From NCBI GenBank assembly GCA_039090855.1, contig CM076997.1, forward strand, positions 161,416,709 to 161,480,708: a stretch of DNA of 64,000 nt. Direction: 5' to 3'. The position numbers and the translations under genes are program-made. Positions 43,964 to 53,693 of the stretch are shown piece by piece. Every line of letters begins with the position of its first letter. The stretch's first letter is position 1. Below the pieces are notes generated by a model, which saw nothing but the letters and a program-made list of their open reading frames with translations, ran no database searches and had not been told where the DNA came from. This stretch comes from Macrothele yani. Lineage: Eukaryota; Arthropoda; Arachnida; Araneae; Macrothelidae.

Positions 43964-46900
43964 CATCATCATCATCATCATTGTCAACCATTATCAATCC
44001 ACTGCTGGACGAAGGTCTCCCCAAGTTTCCTCCACAACGGTCTGTCTTGTGCCAGTCTCCTCCATGTCACCCTTGCATACTTTCGAATTTCATCCACCCA
44101 TCTCCCATGTGGTCTTCTTCTGGGTCTTTTCCTGTCCCTTGGAATCCAATCTAAAATTTCGGCTGTCCATCGATGATCTGTCCTTCTGGCAGTATGTCCA
44201 GCCCATTGCCATTTCAGGGATTTAACTCTGATCATGATGTCTTCCACTCTTGTCATTTTTCGGATCCACGAGTTCCTCTTCTTATCCCTCCTGGTTACAC
44301 GAAGCATGCACCTCTCCATGCTTCTTTGAGTTGTCTGCAGTCTTTGTATATCTCTTTTAGTTAAGGTCCACGTCTCTGCACCATACGTAAGCACTGGAAG
44401 GATGCATTGATCAAACACTTTTCTTTTAAGACATAATGGCATATTGCTCTTGAAAATTATGCTGTTTTTTCCAAAAGCTCTCCAGGCAAGTTTTGTACGC
44501 CGATTAATTTCTTCATCAATGTGACCCTCACTTGATATCTGCTGTCCAAGATAAACGTACGTGTCTGTTATCTCCAGCTTTTCTCGATCAATAAATAAAT
44601 CTTCATTTCTTGTAAAAGCATTGAACATCACTTTTGTCTTCTGAAAGTTCATTTTTAATCCCACTTCTTTACTCTTGTCAGCAAGTTCCTGAATCATACT
44701 CTGCAGCTCTGATGGGGTAGTTGCAAAAATGACTACGTCATCAGCAAAACGAAGGTGGGTTAGATAATCTCCATTAATCTTTATCCCTTTGTTTTCCCAG
44801 ATCAGCGACTGAAAAACACCCTCCAATGTGGCATTAAAGAGCTTCGGAGATATGGTGTCACCTTGTCTCACTCCCTTTCCAATTTTTATGTGTGCTGTAT
44901 TTTCAAACAGCCGAATCTTTGCACTTGCATTTTCATAGATGTTATTAATAATATTAATGTATGCATCTTCAATACCGCAGGTTTTCAGAGCCATTGTAAC
45001 TGCTGATGGTTTCACCGAATCAAAGGCTTTTTCATAATCGATAAAAGCCATGCACAATGGAAGTTCATATTCCCTCGCTCTTTCAATTAGTTCTCTCAGT
45101 ACGTGGATATGATCTATTGTGCTGTAGCCACTCCTGAATCCAGCTTGTTCTCTCGGTTGAGCCATGTCCAGTGTTACCTTCAAGCGGTGTGAAAGAACTT
45201 TAGTGAAGATTTTATAAACTACTGATAGGAGGCTGATAGGTCTGTAGTTTCCGAGATCCTCAATGTCACCTTTCTTATGTAGCAGGATCATTGTAGCGGT
45301 GTTCCAATCCTCAGGAATCTTTCCTTCATTAAGGCATCGAGTGAAAATTTGGGCGAGTACTGTTTCAATTTCTCCACTTGCTTCTTGTATGATGTCTACA
45401 GTAATTCCATCTTCTCCTGGAGCTTTTCCCCGCTTCATGTTTTTGATTGCATGTGCAACTTCTGCTGGAAGGACTGGAGGAACTCTGGTACTGGTATCTT
45501 TCATGATGTCTGGAGTGCATGTATCATCCCTTTCATATAATTTGGAGTAGAAATCTTTCACTCTTGTCAAAATTTCGCCTCTATTTCTTGTTACAGAACC
45601 ATCTTCTTTTCTCAGTGCCATAATCTGTTTTTTTCCCTTACTGAGATGCCCCTTTGCTATCTTTAGGCTTTGGTTGTTTTCAATTGCTTTCCTCACTAGT
45701 TCACAGTTGAATTTTCTTACGTCTTCAGTGATACTTTTTCTTACTGTCTTGCATAGCTCTATATATTCCACTTTGGAAGTCACATCTTCTTTAGTTGTCC
45801 TCATCTCTCTTCTTTTTTGCATCAACATTTTCGTTTTTCCTGATAATTTGTTTACATGCAACTTGTTCTTAGACCCAGCTAATTTTGTTGCTGTTTCCAT
45901 AAGAGCTTTGGTTACTTTTCTGTTAACTTCAGAGATGTCCACTTCTTCCGATGTTAGGCCTTCTAAAGCAGAGAACCTGTTCTTCAGTTCCAACATGAAG
46001 GTATTATGGTGTTTTTTAAGGTTGGTTATGTCAATAGATTTTGTTTGCCTTATGAGCTTGCCACGTTCAAGTTTGGTGTTGAGGTGCATCTTACATCTCA
46101 CCAATCTATGGTCACTACCTGTGTTGAACTTGTTTAGCACACTGCAGTCTTCTATGACGAATTTTTTGTTACACATAATAAAATCAATTTCACTTGTCGT
46201 CCCATTTGGATGTCTCCATGTCCATTTCCTGTGTGGCTTTTTCTTGAAGAAGGAGTTCAAGATGAAAAACCCTTCTGCCTCTGCAAACTCAACGAGAGTA
46301 TTTCCACGCTGGTTTCTGTTGCCGTGACCGAATTTACCTACTGAAGTTTCATTCTGTTGCCGTTGCCCTATTTTTGCATTGAAATCTCCCATAACTATTT
46401 TCAAGTGCTGCTTACCTTTATTATTTAGATGACAAATTTCCTCATAAAATTCTTCAATTTCTTCTTCAGGATGACTTGTGGTGGGTGCATAAGTTTGAAT
46501 AATCTGAGCCTGGTATCTTTTCGAGAGTTGGATAACAAGTCGTGCAGCTCTGTCAGAGGAACTTTCAACTTCTACAACTTTATCCTTCAGTTTCTTGTTT
46601 ATTATAAATCCAACACCACTAGTTCTGCCAGTATCTGTCCCACGATAGTAGAAGAGATGTCCACTTTTCAGTTCGATGAGATCTTCTCCTTTTCTCCTTA
46701 CCTCACTTAGCCCCACGATGTCCCACTTGATCCTTTGTAGTTCCTCTTCCAATTCAAGAAGCCTTGAATCAGAAGATAGGGAGCGTCCGTTGTACGTAGC
46801 GAAGGTCAGCATCAGATGGCAGCCTAGTCCGGTCCTCCGGGGATTCTTAGCACCCTCTGCCTTCATGTCGCACTGGCCGCTGCCTTGGCCAGGTACATTC

Positions 46901-47053
46901 CAGCTGCCGGAGACTGAGGGCCAAGATTTAAGTTGTGGAATCATTTTGGAGGGGTTTGGCCATAACTCACCACGCTGGCCAAGCGGGTTGGTGAGTGTGG
47001 GATAGAATTTCCTCTAATCCCGATGGTATAGTTATACCGCTATTGGCGGTCGT
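43964..47053 (-). mobile_element. RTE-clade LINE, near full length
   Basis: It runs from an ATG-repeat 3' tail (CATCATCATCATCATCATCA on the + strand at 43963-43983) to about 47053, where the foldback sequence resumes. It contains one long open frame. RTE-clade elements typically have a single main ORF, a short 3' UTR and a microsatellite tail, as here: the stop lies only about 10 bp from the tail. The inferred 5' junction is where similarity between the two foldback arms ends. Confidence 0.9.
43984..46944 (-). CDS. RTE LINE endonuclease-reverse transcriptase, intact frame
   Basis: This 986-residue protein drives target-primed reverse transcription of its own RNA. Residues about 45-285 form an APE-type endonuclease with visible active-site residues: Asn in TYNGRSL (52), Glu in LSEVRRKG (81), MGDFNAKIG (185-193), SEIDFIM (251-257) and GSDHRLV (276-282). 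Residues about 500-800 form the reverse transcriptase: LGNYRPISLLSVVYKI, FIDYEKAFD (Asp 636), GVRQGDTISPKLF and the FADD box (733-736). The C-terminus has the RTE-typical KWQWAGHTARR and WVDEIRKYA. I see no stop or frameshift, and length is close to that usual for RTE ORFs, so it may still be competent. The true start may be the second Met (about residue 45, MLTFATYNGR). It lies antisense to the Dscam-like exon. Confidence 0.92.
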   Translation of the reverse strand: MIPQLKSWPSVSGSWNVPGQGSGQCDMKAEGAKNPRRTGLGCHLMLTFATYNGRSLSSDSRLLELEEELQRIKWDIVGLSEVRRKGEDLIELKSGHLFYYRGTDTGRTSGVGFIINKKLKDKVVEVESSSDRAARLVIQLSKRYQAQIIQTYAPTTSHPEEEIEEFYEEICHLNNKGKQHLKIVMGDFNAKIGQRQQNETSVGKFGHGNRNQRGNTLVEFAEAEGFFILNSFFKKKPHRKWTWRHPNGTTSEIDFIMCNKKFVIEDCSVLNKFNTGSDHRLVRCKMHLNTKLERGKLIRQTKSIDITNLKKHHNTFMLELKNRFSALEGLTSEEVDISEVNRKVTKALMETATKLAGSKNKLHVNKLSGKTKMLMQKRREMRTTKEDVTSKVEYIELCKTVRKSITEDVRKFNCELVRKAIENNQSLKIAKGHLSKGKKQIMALRKEDGSVTRNRGEILTRVKDFYSKLYERDDTCTPDIMKDTSTRVPPVLPAEVAHAIKNMKRGKAPGEDGITVDIIQEASGEIETVLAQIFTRCLNEGKIPEDWNTATMILLHKKGDIEDLGNYRPISLLSVVYKIFTKVLSHRLKVTLDMAQPREQAGFRSGYSTIDHIHVLRELIERAREYELPLCMAFIDYEKAFDSVKPSAVTMALKTCGIEDAYINIINNIYENASAKIRLFENTAHIKIGKGVRQGDTISPKLFNATLEGVFQSLIWENKGIKINGDYLTHLRFADDVVIFATTPSELQSMIQELADKSKEVGLKMNFQKTKVMFNAFTRNEDLFIDREKLEITDTYVYLGQQISSEGHIDEEINRRTKLAWRAFGKNSIIFKSNMPLCLKRKVFDQCILPVLTYGAETWTLTKRDIQRLQTTQRSMERCMLRVTRRDKKRNSWIRKMTRVEDIMIRVKSLKWQWAGHTARRTDHRWTAEILDWIPRDRKRPRRRPHGRWVDEIRKYARVTWRRLAQDRPLWRKLGETFVQQWIDNG

Positions 47054-47850
47054 GCTGAAAAATTGTTATCCGGTCGCCGCTGGGATCTTACCCCAGATTT
47101 CTCGATACCTAACCGAGCGCGTTCGCCTAACGCTATGGTGGCAAACAATCAACGGTGCTATGTATGTTTATCTGTCAGCTTCTGACATCATAAATCCATA
47201 GGATGGGCTCAGCAACTGAGACGTATCCATCTGCTGGGCATTAACAGCACAAGCTATATATTAATTATAGCAAATAAATCCGAAGGGCGAGAACATTAGT
47301 GAAAATCTTCTAAATACGTGTAGTCAGTGAATAGAGCGATGTCTTTGTTTATTCACTGATGCAACGAGCGATTAGTTCATTGACATCACGAGCGATTTTT
47401 TTGCTGGCGCAACGAGCGATTCTTTCACTGACGCCACGAGCCGTTCTTTCACTGATGCCACGAGCAATGTCTTTGTGTATAGAGCGATGTCTTTGTTTAT
47501 TCACTGACGAAACGCGTTAGATGATTTTCACTATTGTTCTCGACCTTTGGATGCATTTGCTATAATTAATATATGGCTTGTGCTGTTAATGCCCACCAGG
47601 TGGAGACGTCTCAGTGTCTGAGCCCATCCTACAGATCTATGATGTCAGAAGCTGACAGATAAGCACACATAGCGTCGTTGATTGTTTTTAGCGTAAGGCG
47701 AACGCACTCGGCTAGATATCGAGAGATCTGGGGTAAGATCCCAGCGGTGACCGGATAATAATTTTTCGGTTGCTATATGTTGATTAACGTGGAAACAGTC
47801 TTTGTTTATTCACTGACGCCAGGTATAAAGAGGATTTTCAAAATTTAGGG
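47054..47850. mobile_element. Foldback element G with tRNA-like arms
   Basis: Arm 1 (47054-47335) and arm 2 (47468-47800) are inverted copies over nearly 300 bp, for example GGGATCTTACCCCAGATTTC against GATCTGGGGTAAGATCCC, and TAATTATAGCAAATAAATCC against its complement. Each arm holds a tRNA-like segment (AACGCACTCGGCTAGATATC with GGGGTAAGATCCCAGCGG). Between the arms a 24-bp unit (GAGCGATTCTTTCACTGACG, then CCAC) is repeated five times (47366-47467). With its outer terminus at 43905-43963 it formed a foldback element of about 0.9 kb before the RTE insertion. There is no protein. Confidence 0.75.
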
Positions 47851-48429
47851 AATTTCTTCAGCGCCAAATAATCAACGAATATTGAGTGTGGATTTGAATC
47901 CACAGTAAGGAATAAGTATTTCGTGTCCAACGGCACTGGTTCTGTTCTTAGCATGTTACTTTGAGAAAACGTATGTGCTTATGGTATCATTTTGTCCGTC
48001 AGTCTGTCCGTCCTCCTTTGGTCGCTATATAACTGCAACTATAACTGCGATTTGAAACATTCTTGTTGCATTGGAAACCTAGAAAGGTAAAAATGATAAT
48101 CCTTACTTTTAAGGGGTTTTTTTCAATGCAGAACTTTACCACTACAGGAAGTAAATGCAGATACATCTAATTCCAAATATGCAACCTACGTACAATATCT
48201 TCCAAGACTGACCGGATAACTGACATAATACTAGCTGGATAAAATTATGACGTGTATGCTAGAAGAACGCAGTCCTTGGCAAATCAGCTAACAGTTAGAA
48301 ACCGGTTTCACCGGTACCGACAGGCGGCAGACTGGCATTAAGGAGTCATAGCAAGCGTTTTCTTCCCATTGCATTTTAGCCATAGAAGAGCAGAGAGTAG
48401 ACATTTGTGGTTGTTGGAACTTACAAAAC
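47851..48429. other. No gene; contains GACA-type repeat terminus
   Basis: GTCCGTCAGTCTGTCCGTCC at 47995-48014 is the complement of the GACGGACAGACA-type end that closes the tandem arrays at 17.4, 19.9 and 54.4 kb. It may be a lone array terminus in reverse orientation. Confidence 0.4.
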
Positions 48430-49390
48430 GTTAACAAAAGCGTACGGAGACCCAGCATCATCCCGCAGCTGTGTTTTCAAATGGTATGCGAGGTTTCTTG
48501 ACGGGCGGGAATCTCTTGATGGTGACCCGAGATCTGGGCGCCGGAAGAGGCGAGGAATCAGTTAAAGAAAGATACAGAATTACAGTGAAACTTTTGGCTG
48601 AGTCGGTGGGCATCAGCAAGACTATCTGTCATGCGATTTTACGCGAGGATGATCTGGGAAAACAAAAACTTAATGCCAGATTGATTCCCCGCATTCTGAA
48701 TGATGACCAAAAGGAGGTTCGTTCATCGATCTGTTCCAATCTGCTGGGCACTGGAGCTGAAGATTCTGATTTTTTCTCTGGAATTATCGCACAATATGAA
48801 GCATGGTGCCTGCAGTATGATCCACAAAACAAGATCCTCGCGTAAAAATGGAAAGGTACTCTACTCACCATTGATCAAGAAAGCCCGCAAGACAAAGACG
48901 ATCCTGATTCCCCATGGAGATGATGATGAATGATGAGGACGATGCTGATAGTATTTTTCGATTCGAAAGGTATAGTCCACAAGGAATTCGTACCGGTGGA
49001 TCAAACGGTAAATCAAAAATTCTACAAGCAAGTCTTTAACATTTACGCAGCAGTTTTCGTCACGGTCAGCACAGTTATGGGTATCCGGAAATTGGTTAAT
49101 AATAACGCAAAGCCATACACCGCGTTTATAGTTTAGTAGTTCCTGGTTCACCAACAAATCACTGTGTTGCCACATGATCCGTACTCCCATGATTTATAGC
49201 TCTGTGTCTTCTTCCTGTTCCCCAAGATAAAACGGGTACTAAAAGGACAGTATCATGCACACATTACATCTATCCAAGCAGCCGCGACAAAACAACTTGC
49301 GGACATCCCAGAAAGTGCTTCCCAGAAGTGTTTTTAGGATCTTCAGAAGCGCTGGAATCTGTGTGTTGATTCAGAAGGTGGCATTTTGAA
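48430..49390 (+). pseudogene. Decayed mariner-like transposase
   Basis: Blocks typical of a mariner of the SETMAR/FLJ37770-like group appear in order: RAGISLDGDPRSGRR, VKLLAESVGISKTICHAIL, RLIPRILNDDQKEVRSSICSNLL, EDSDFFSGIIAQYEAW (first catalytic Asp region decayed to QY), YDPQNK, KGIVHKEFVPVDQTVNQKFY, and a C-terminal FFLFPKIKRVLKGQYH. Several stops and a GATGATGAATGATGA slippage patch at 48920-48940 break it. Confidence 0.85.
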
Positions 49391-49429
49391 GGTGATTAGC
49401 ATTAATCATGGGGGATTTACCAAATGACA

Positions 49430-49880
49430 AAAACTCATGAGGAATTTATCAAATTCCATGTGAATGTGGCGCTTCGTATATAGGGTAGACCCGTAGAGCC
49501 TTGCGTATTCGATTGTACGAGCACAAGACCTACACTCGAAACTGTGACCTATAGAAATCATCGACGGCTAAACACTGTTACGAAAAGGACCATAAATTTC
49601 TCTTTGAAGAAGCAAAACTAATTGACAAGCCAGATTCAACCACGAAACTGAATATTTTGGAAGCTTTTCATATATATCAGAAGTATTTGTAACTTGTTAA
49701 TGACATGACATCCACGTCATTTCTATCAAGGGCGTGGAAGCAACTAACCAAAACCGGTCACTGTAAACACCCTTTATGATATCATATACAATTTGAATAT
49801 TTACGTGCCATTCGTCCTGAAGAAGCTAGGTCAATACCCAGCGAAACGATGGTCGACTTAAAATATAAATATTTGTGACA
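49430..49880 (+). pseudogene. Penelope-like element 3' fragment (GIY-YIG endonuclease)
   Basis: The frame at about 49436-49690 reads GIYQIPCECGASYIG, then TRRALRIRLYEHKTYTRN, STAKHCYEKDHKFLFEEAKL, IDKPDSTTKLNILEAFHIYQ and a stop. This is the GIY-YIG endonuclease that Penelope-like retroelements carry at the C-terminus of their reverse transcriptase. One stop (TAG at about 49486) lies just after the YIG motif. The non-coding tail at about 49800-49860 (CCTGAAGAAGCTAGGTCAAT ... CGAAACGATGG) is typical of the family. The reverse transcriptase part is missing. Confidence 0.85.
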
Positions 49881-49979
49881 GCTAGGTTGTATTATCTTAA
49901 TATATAGCATTAACTGCCAGTATGGAACTTTTTTATATTCTTTATTGCGTCAGTCTTTTAACTTTTCAGACGTAGGCTG

Positions 49980-51180
49980 TATTTTATTCCATATATTTGC
50001 TTCTAAGTGTCCGATTGAAAATATTTCTCTCCTTCGATGTCATTTTTAACAAACACTATTTAGGGTACAGTTTTGTTTTCAAGTAAAGTATCGATTTCTG
50101 CCAGATGAAGTAAAGTCAAATTGTTATTTCCCCGATGTCTCTGCTTCTAAAACTCCCATTTCAAATATTTTCCCTACATCGGGTACAGCTCCTGGTGGGA
50201 AATGTTCTGTTCATAATTTACATTTTTTTTTTGGTGAAACATCACATTGTCACCTGGGAGCACAACTATTTGTAATATTTCTGTTTCTGATGTATTTGCA
50301 GCAAAATCTGCTCTTCTAAAAACTCGATTCAAATATTCTTTCTTGGATCTATACCGCTGACTTCGAAAAAATCTTTTGAGGATAACTTCTGCGTGAAATA
50401 GTGCATCTTTTTTCCGCCATGGGGCGTACATGTATATCAAATTTCTGTCAGAATCTCTGCATCTGTGAGTCCGATTTGAAAAATTATTTCTTTATCGGAG
50501 AGCGATTCCTGTGCGAAACATATAATTTCAAATATTTCATAATCTACAAGTGCGTCATTAGAGGGCGTAAGTTCACGTTTTCGTTTACATCATTTTTGCA
50601 GCAATATTTGCGGGACAAAATTCCAATCGAAAAAAATATTTTCGCAACAGATACTACTAAACATGAAAACATATTGTGTGCATTTTCTTTGCAAAATAAT
50701 GCATAATCTCGACGACAGGCGGCAAAAATATTCAATCTTTTTTCTCGATATCCGTTTTTCTAAATATCCGATTCAAAAACTTCTTTCAACGCTGGATACA
50801 TTTACTTTGTGAAACACGTTAGGTTCGTCGTACCAGTGTAGTTTTTTTGCAGTTCATATTTCTGTCGCCAGGTGCTGTGTATGTACTTCTATTATCAGCT
50901 GTATCTCCGATTCTAAAAAAACACAGTAAAAAAACAACTTTCTTATTGTGTTCCATTCGCTACAATAAAGATGGAGACATGATCATCTTCAAATAATGCA
51001 CAACTTTCCCACTAGGGGGCGTTAAGTTCAAAACCTTTGTGTCTCCACCAATTCTTCCACGAGACGTATTTGAAAAATTATTTTCCCTTTTGCTTTGAAG
51101 AATACTTTTTGCATACTTTCTACTTTTCCATTACTAAAAATTCTGCCCGCCAGTGGCTTTAGTTAATATTTCTATTCGAA
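49980..51180 (-). repeat. Degenerate tandem array type 2, antisense half
   Basis: Units of about 150 bp read on the minus strand carry the words AAATCGGAYTTCTAGAAGCA (seen here as TCTGCTTCTAAAACTCCCAT), GATTTGA and CGCCCCCTAGYGG (seen here as ACTAGGGGGCG, about 51014). Related anchors fall at about 50188, 50415, 50553, 50706, 50866, 51013 and 51151. There are no genes. Confidence 0.7.
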
Positions 51181-51189
51181 AAACCAACG

Positions 51190-52980
51190 GTGTTGCTTCA
51201 CAGAAAACAAAAAAGCACACTGGGTGGCCACAGATCAAAAATAAAACAAGAATGATGACGCCGAATTTTCAGGTGTAATAAGCACGTCTTTGAATCCGTT
51301 CTGACGCAAATTAAATTTATCAAAGTTATTCAAAGTCAATGGAACCGGTAAGGAAAACAATAGAATCTGACGAAAGAAATAAGTTTTTTAATCCCTCAGA
51401 TATTGCTGTAAACGGAATCATGTGATTACGCCATCTGGTTGCAGACTTGTGCGTTAAGAAAAATATAAATTTATATAAGACACATTTCGCACCCAAAACG
51501 CTCTCCAACACAGAAAGGATTTTTCACATCGGACTCTTAGAAACAGAGATATCGACAGAAATAAGATGTGACTTTACGCGTCGTGGTGGGAAAACCATGC
51601 ATTATTTCGGGAAGAAAGTATTCTCAAAAAGTTTTTCATATGAGCTGTATCGATCCACGAAAAAAAAATTAGTCGAATTTTCAGTAGCCCAGATTTTGCT
51701 GCAAATACTTCGGAAGCAGAAATTAACACCTATGCCACCTGGTGGCCAAACCATTCTTTACCAAACATTGGAAATTATATGAAAAATATTTTCCATCAGG
51801 TCTTGTATGCGATTCAGGAAGAATTTTTCAAATCGAAGTTTAAGAAGCAGAAATAACGCAGAAAACTCAATTTACCTTTGCGCCCCCTAGCAGAAAGTCT
51901 ATAATTTACTTGAAAATTTTGAATTTATGTTAAACACATTTTGCATCGGAAACACTATCCTGCAAAAGAAGAATTTTTTCAAATTGGACTCCTAGAATTA
52001 GAGATATTGACGAAAAAATATAAATCATGCATTATTTTAAGAAGAAAATGTTCCTAAAAGGTTCGTCGATATGATTAGTATCGCTCCACAGACGACGTTT
52101 TGTTCAATTGAGATTTTAGAAGCTCAAATTTTACTGCAAATACATCAGAAGCGGAAGTTACGGTTTACCTCCCTTGGTGGCCAAAAGTATTTTTACAAAA
52201 ATTTGAAATTATGTGCAAAGGATTTCCCATCAGGACTGTATTCGGTGCAGAAAGAATTTTTCAAATCGGAGATTTACAAGCTGAGATGTAGGGGAAACGC
52301 AATTTACCTTTACGTCTCCTAGCGGAAAGTTTATGAATTACTTGAAAATTTTGAAATTATATGAAAGACATGTCACACCGTAAACTCTATCTAATAAAGA
52401 AAGAATTTCTCAAATCGGACCATCAGGAGCAGAGATATTAGTAAAAATAAGATACACATCTACGCCCCCTGGCGGAGAAACCATGGGACATTTTAAGAAG
52501 AAAATATTCCGAAAACGTTTATCGACGTAAGTGGTATCGGTCCACGGAATAATTTTTTCAATCGAGATTTCAGAAGCTCCGAGTTTGTGGCAAATGCATC
52601 AGAAACAAAAATTAACACTTACCTCCACTGGTGACCGAAGTATTCTTTACCAAAAATTAGAAATTATATGCAAAATAATTTCCATTAGCAGTTGCACCCG
52701 CTAAAGAAATCATTTTTCAAATCGGAGTTTTGGAAGAAGAGATATCGGGGAAAACGTGATTTACTTGTACGCCCCCTAGCTGAAAAGCTATGCGTAATTT
52801 GAAAAAGTAACTGTACCTAAAATACTCTTCAACATAAATGGAATCAAAAGATAAAATAATTTTTGTCAATCGGATGTTTAAAACAAATATGTGGAATAAA
52901 ATGTATTTTTTAATTCGACATCATCTGCATTGACGCCCTCTAGCGGCAAAATTGTACATCGTAAATAAAAAAAGACATGA
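51190..52980 (+). repeat. Degenerate tandem array type 2, sense half
   Basis: Units of about 155 bp contain TTTTTCAAATCGGACTCCTA, then GAA/AGAGATAT, CGCCCCCTAGCGGAAA and TTTGAAATTATATGAAAGAC. Anchors lie near 51728, 51885, 52178, 52307, 52465, 52622, 52772 and 52934. The array resumes after the LTR insertion at 54354-54475 and closes with GACGGACAGACAAACC. Several units keep short open frames, but these do not match a protein family. Confidence 0.8.
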
Positions 52981-52985
52981 AGGGT

Positions 52986-53165
52986 TGTAACGTATACTCT
53001 CGATTCGCTTTCCTTTTGATTTTACTATATCTGGTTATTTTATTTTTCTATGTAAATTATCTTCTTACTGAACGAGATGTTATTTCACCCGCTGAATGAG
53101 ATCTGGCAATGAGTGTAAGTCATGACGTGGTGGTAGCCAGTATAAATAGGCGCGTTCAACGATAC
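52986..53165 (+). repeat. 5' partial LTR (U3 only)
   Basis: It starts TGTAACGTATACTCTCGATT and stays alignable with 53694-53873 until GTTCAACGATAC. It then departs from the LTR just where R should begin, so R and U5 are absent at this end. Confidence 0.85.
53141..53150 (+). promoter_or_regulatory. TATA box in 5' U3
   Basis: TATAAATAGG lies 40 bp upstream of the ATG at 53181. A start site about 30 bp downstream would put the P450-like ATG near the 5' end of the transcript. The identical box in the 3' LTR is at 53849-53858. Function is inferred. Confidence 0.65.
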
Positions 53166-53180
53166 CTGAGGAGAGCTGTT

Positions 53181-53651
53181 ATGTTTGCCCCGAAATCTGT
53201 TAGGATGTTTACCGGAGCTTCATCTCTGCGTTGTAGGTATTTCTCTACCTACAACTTTTGGAGTAGAGTTGGCATCCCACATGAAAGACCAGTTCCGATC
53301 CTAGGATCTATGTGGAAAGATGTCATCATAGGTGACACGATAAAAGCAGAAGTGGAGCGCTACAAGAACCTAGGACCTATATATGGACTATACGAAGGCA
53401 GACGACCTACGTTAACTGTTGCAGATCCTGATGTTATCAAAGACATTCTTACAGTTGATTCCAGTTGTTTCATAAACCGCAGGAAAACAAGCAACCACGA
53501 CGATGTTTTCGACAGCGTGTTATTGAATCTAGATGGAGACTACTGTAAGAGAGTGAGAACTGTCATTACTCAATCATTTAGTTTACCTAGTGTAAAGAAG
53601 AGGTCGAGAAACGTCAATCAACGAAGTGTAAGACTTACACTCCAAAATTGA
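53181..53651 (+). CDS. Cytochrome P450 N-terminal fragment (captured)
   Basis: From ATG at 53181 the frame gives 156 residues. Residues about 19-134 match the start of a microsomal CYP3-clan P450: YNFWSRVGIPHERPVPILGS (proline-rich hinge), LGPIYGLYEGRRPTLTVADP, DVIKDILTVD, FINRR and GDYCKRVRTVITQSFS, which corresponds to the C-helix region where WKRxR is expected (Trp replaced by Cys). The N-terminal membrane anchor and everything after the C-helix (I-helix, ExxR, haem-binding Cys) are missing, so it cannot be an active monooxygenase. No intron interrupts it. The last 22 residues are unlike P450 and probably come from the element. The open frame extends upstream to 53109 inside the U3, but the TATA position favours 53181. 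Confidence 0.8.
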   Translation: MFAPKSVRMFTGASSLRCRYFSTYNFWSRVGIPHERPVPILGSMWKDVIIGDTIKAEVERYKNLGPIYGLYEGRRPTLTVADPDVIKDILTVDSSCFINRRKTSNHDDVFDSVLLNLDGDYCKRVRTVITQSFSLPSVKKRSRNVNQRSVRLTLQN

Positions 53652-53680
53652 TAGGTTTTTCGGAAAAAAAAAAAAAAATT

Positions 53681-53690
53681 AAGGGGGAGA
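53681..53690 (+). promoter_or_regulatory. Polypurine tract
   Basis: AAGGGGGAGA lies three bases before the 3' LTR start (TGTAACG, 53694), the position where plus-strand DNA synthesis is primed in LTR retrotransposons. Confidence 0.75.
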
Positions 53691-53693
53691 TGA

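Noticed and set aside
45674..46327. 217-codon plus-strand open frame inside the RTE LINE
   Set aside because: It is the antisense shadow of the RTE reverse-transcriptase frame; the real gene is on the minus strand.
53109..53180. Upstream in-frame extension of the P450 fragment into the U3
   Set aside because: This part lies within the LTR promoter upstream of the expected transcription start, and the same bases occur in the 3' LTR without a P450. The ATG at 53181 is preferred.
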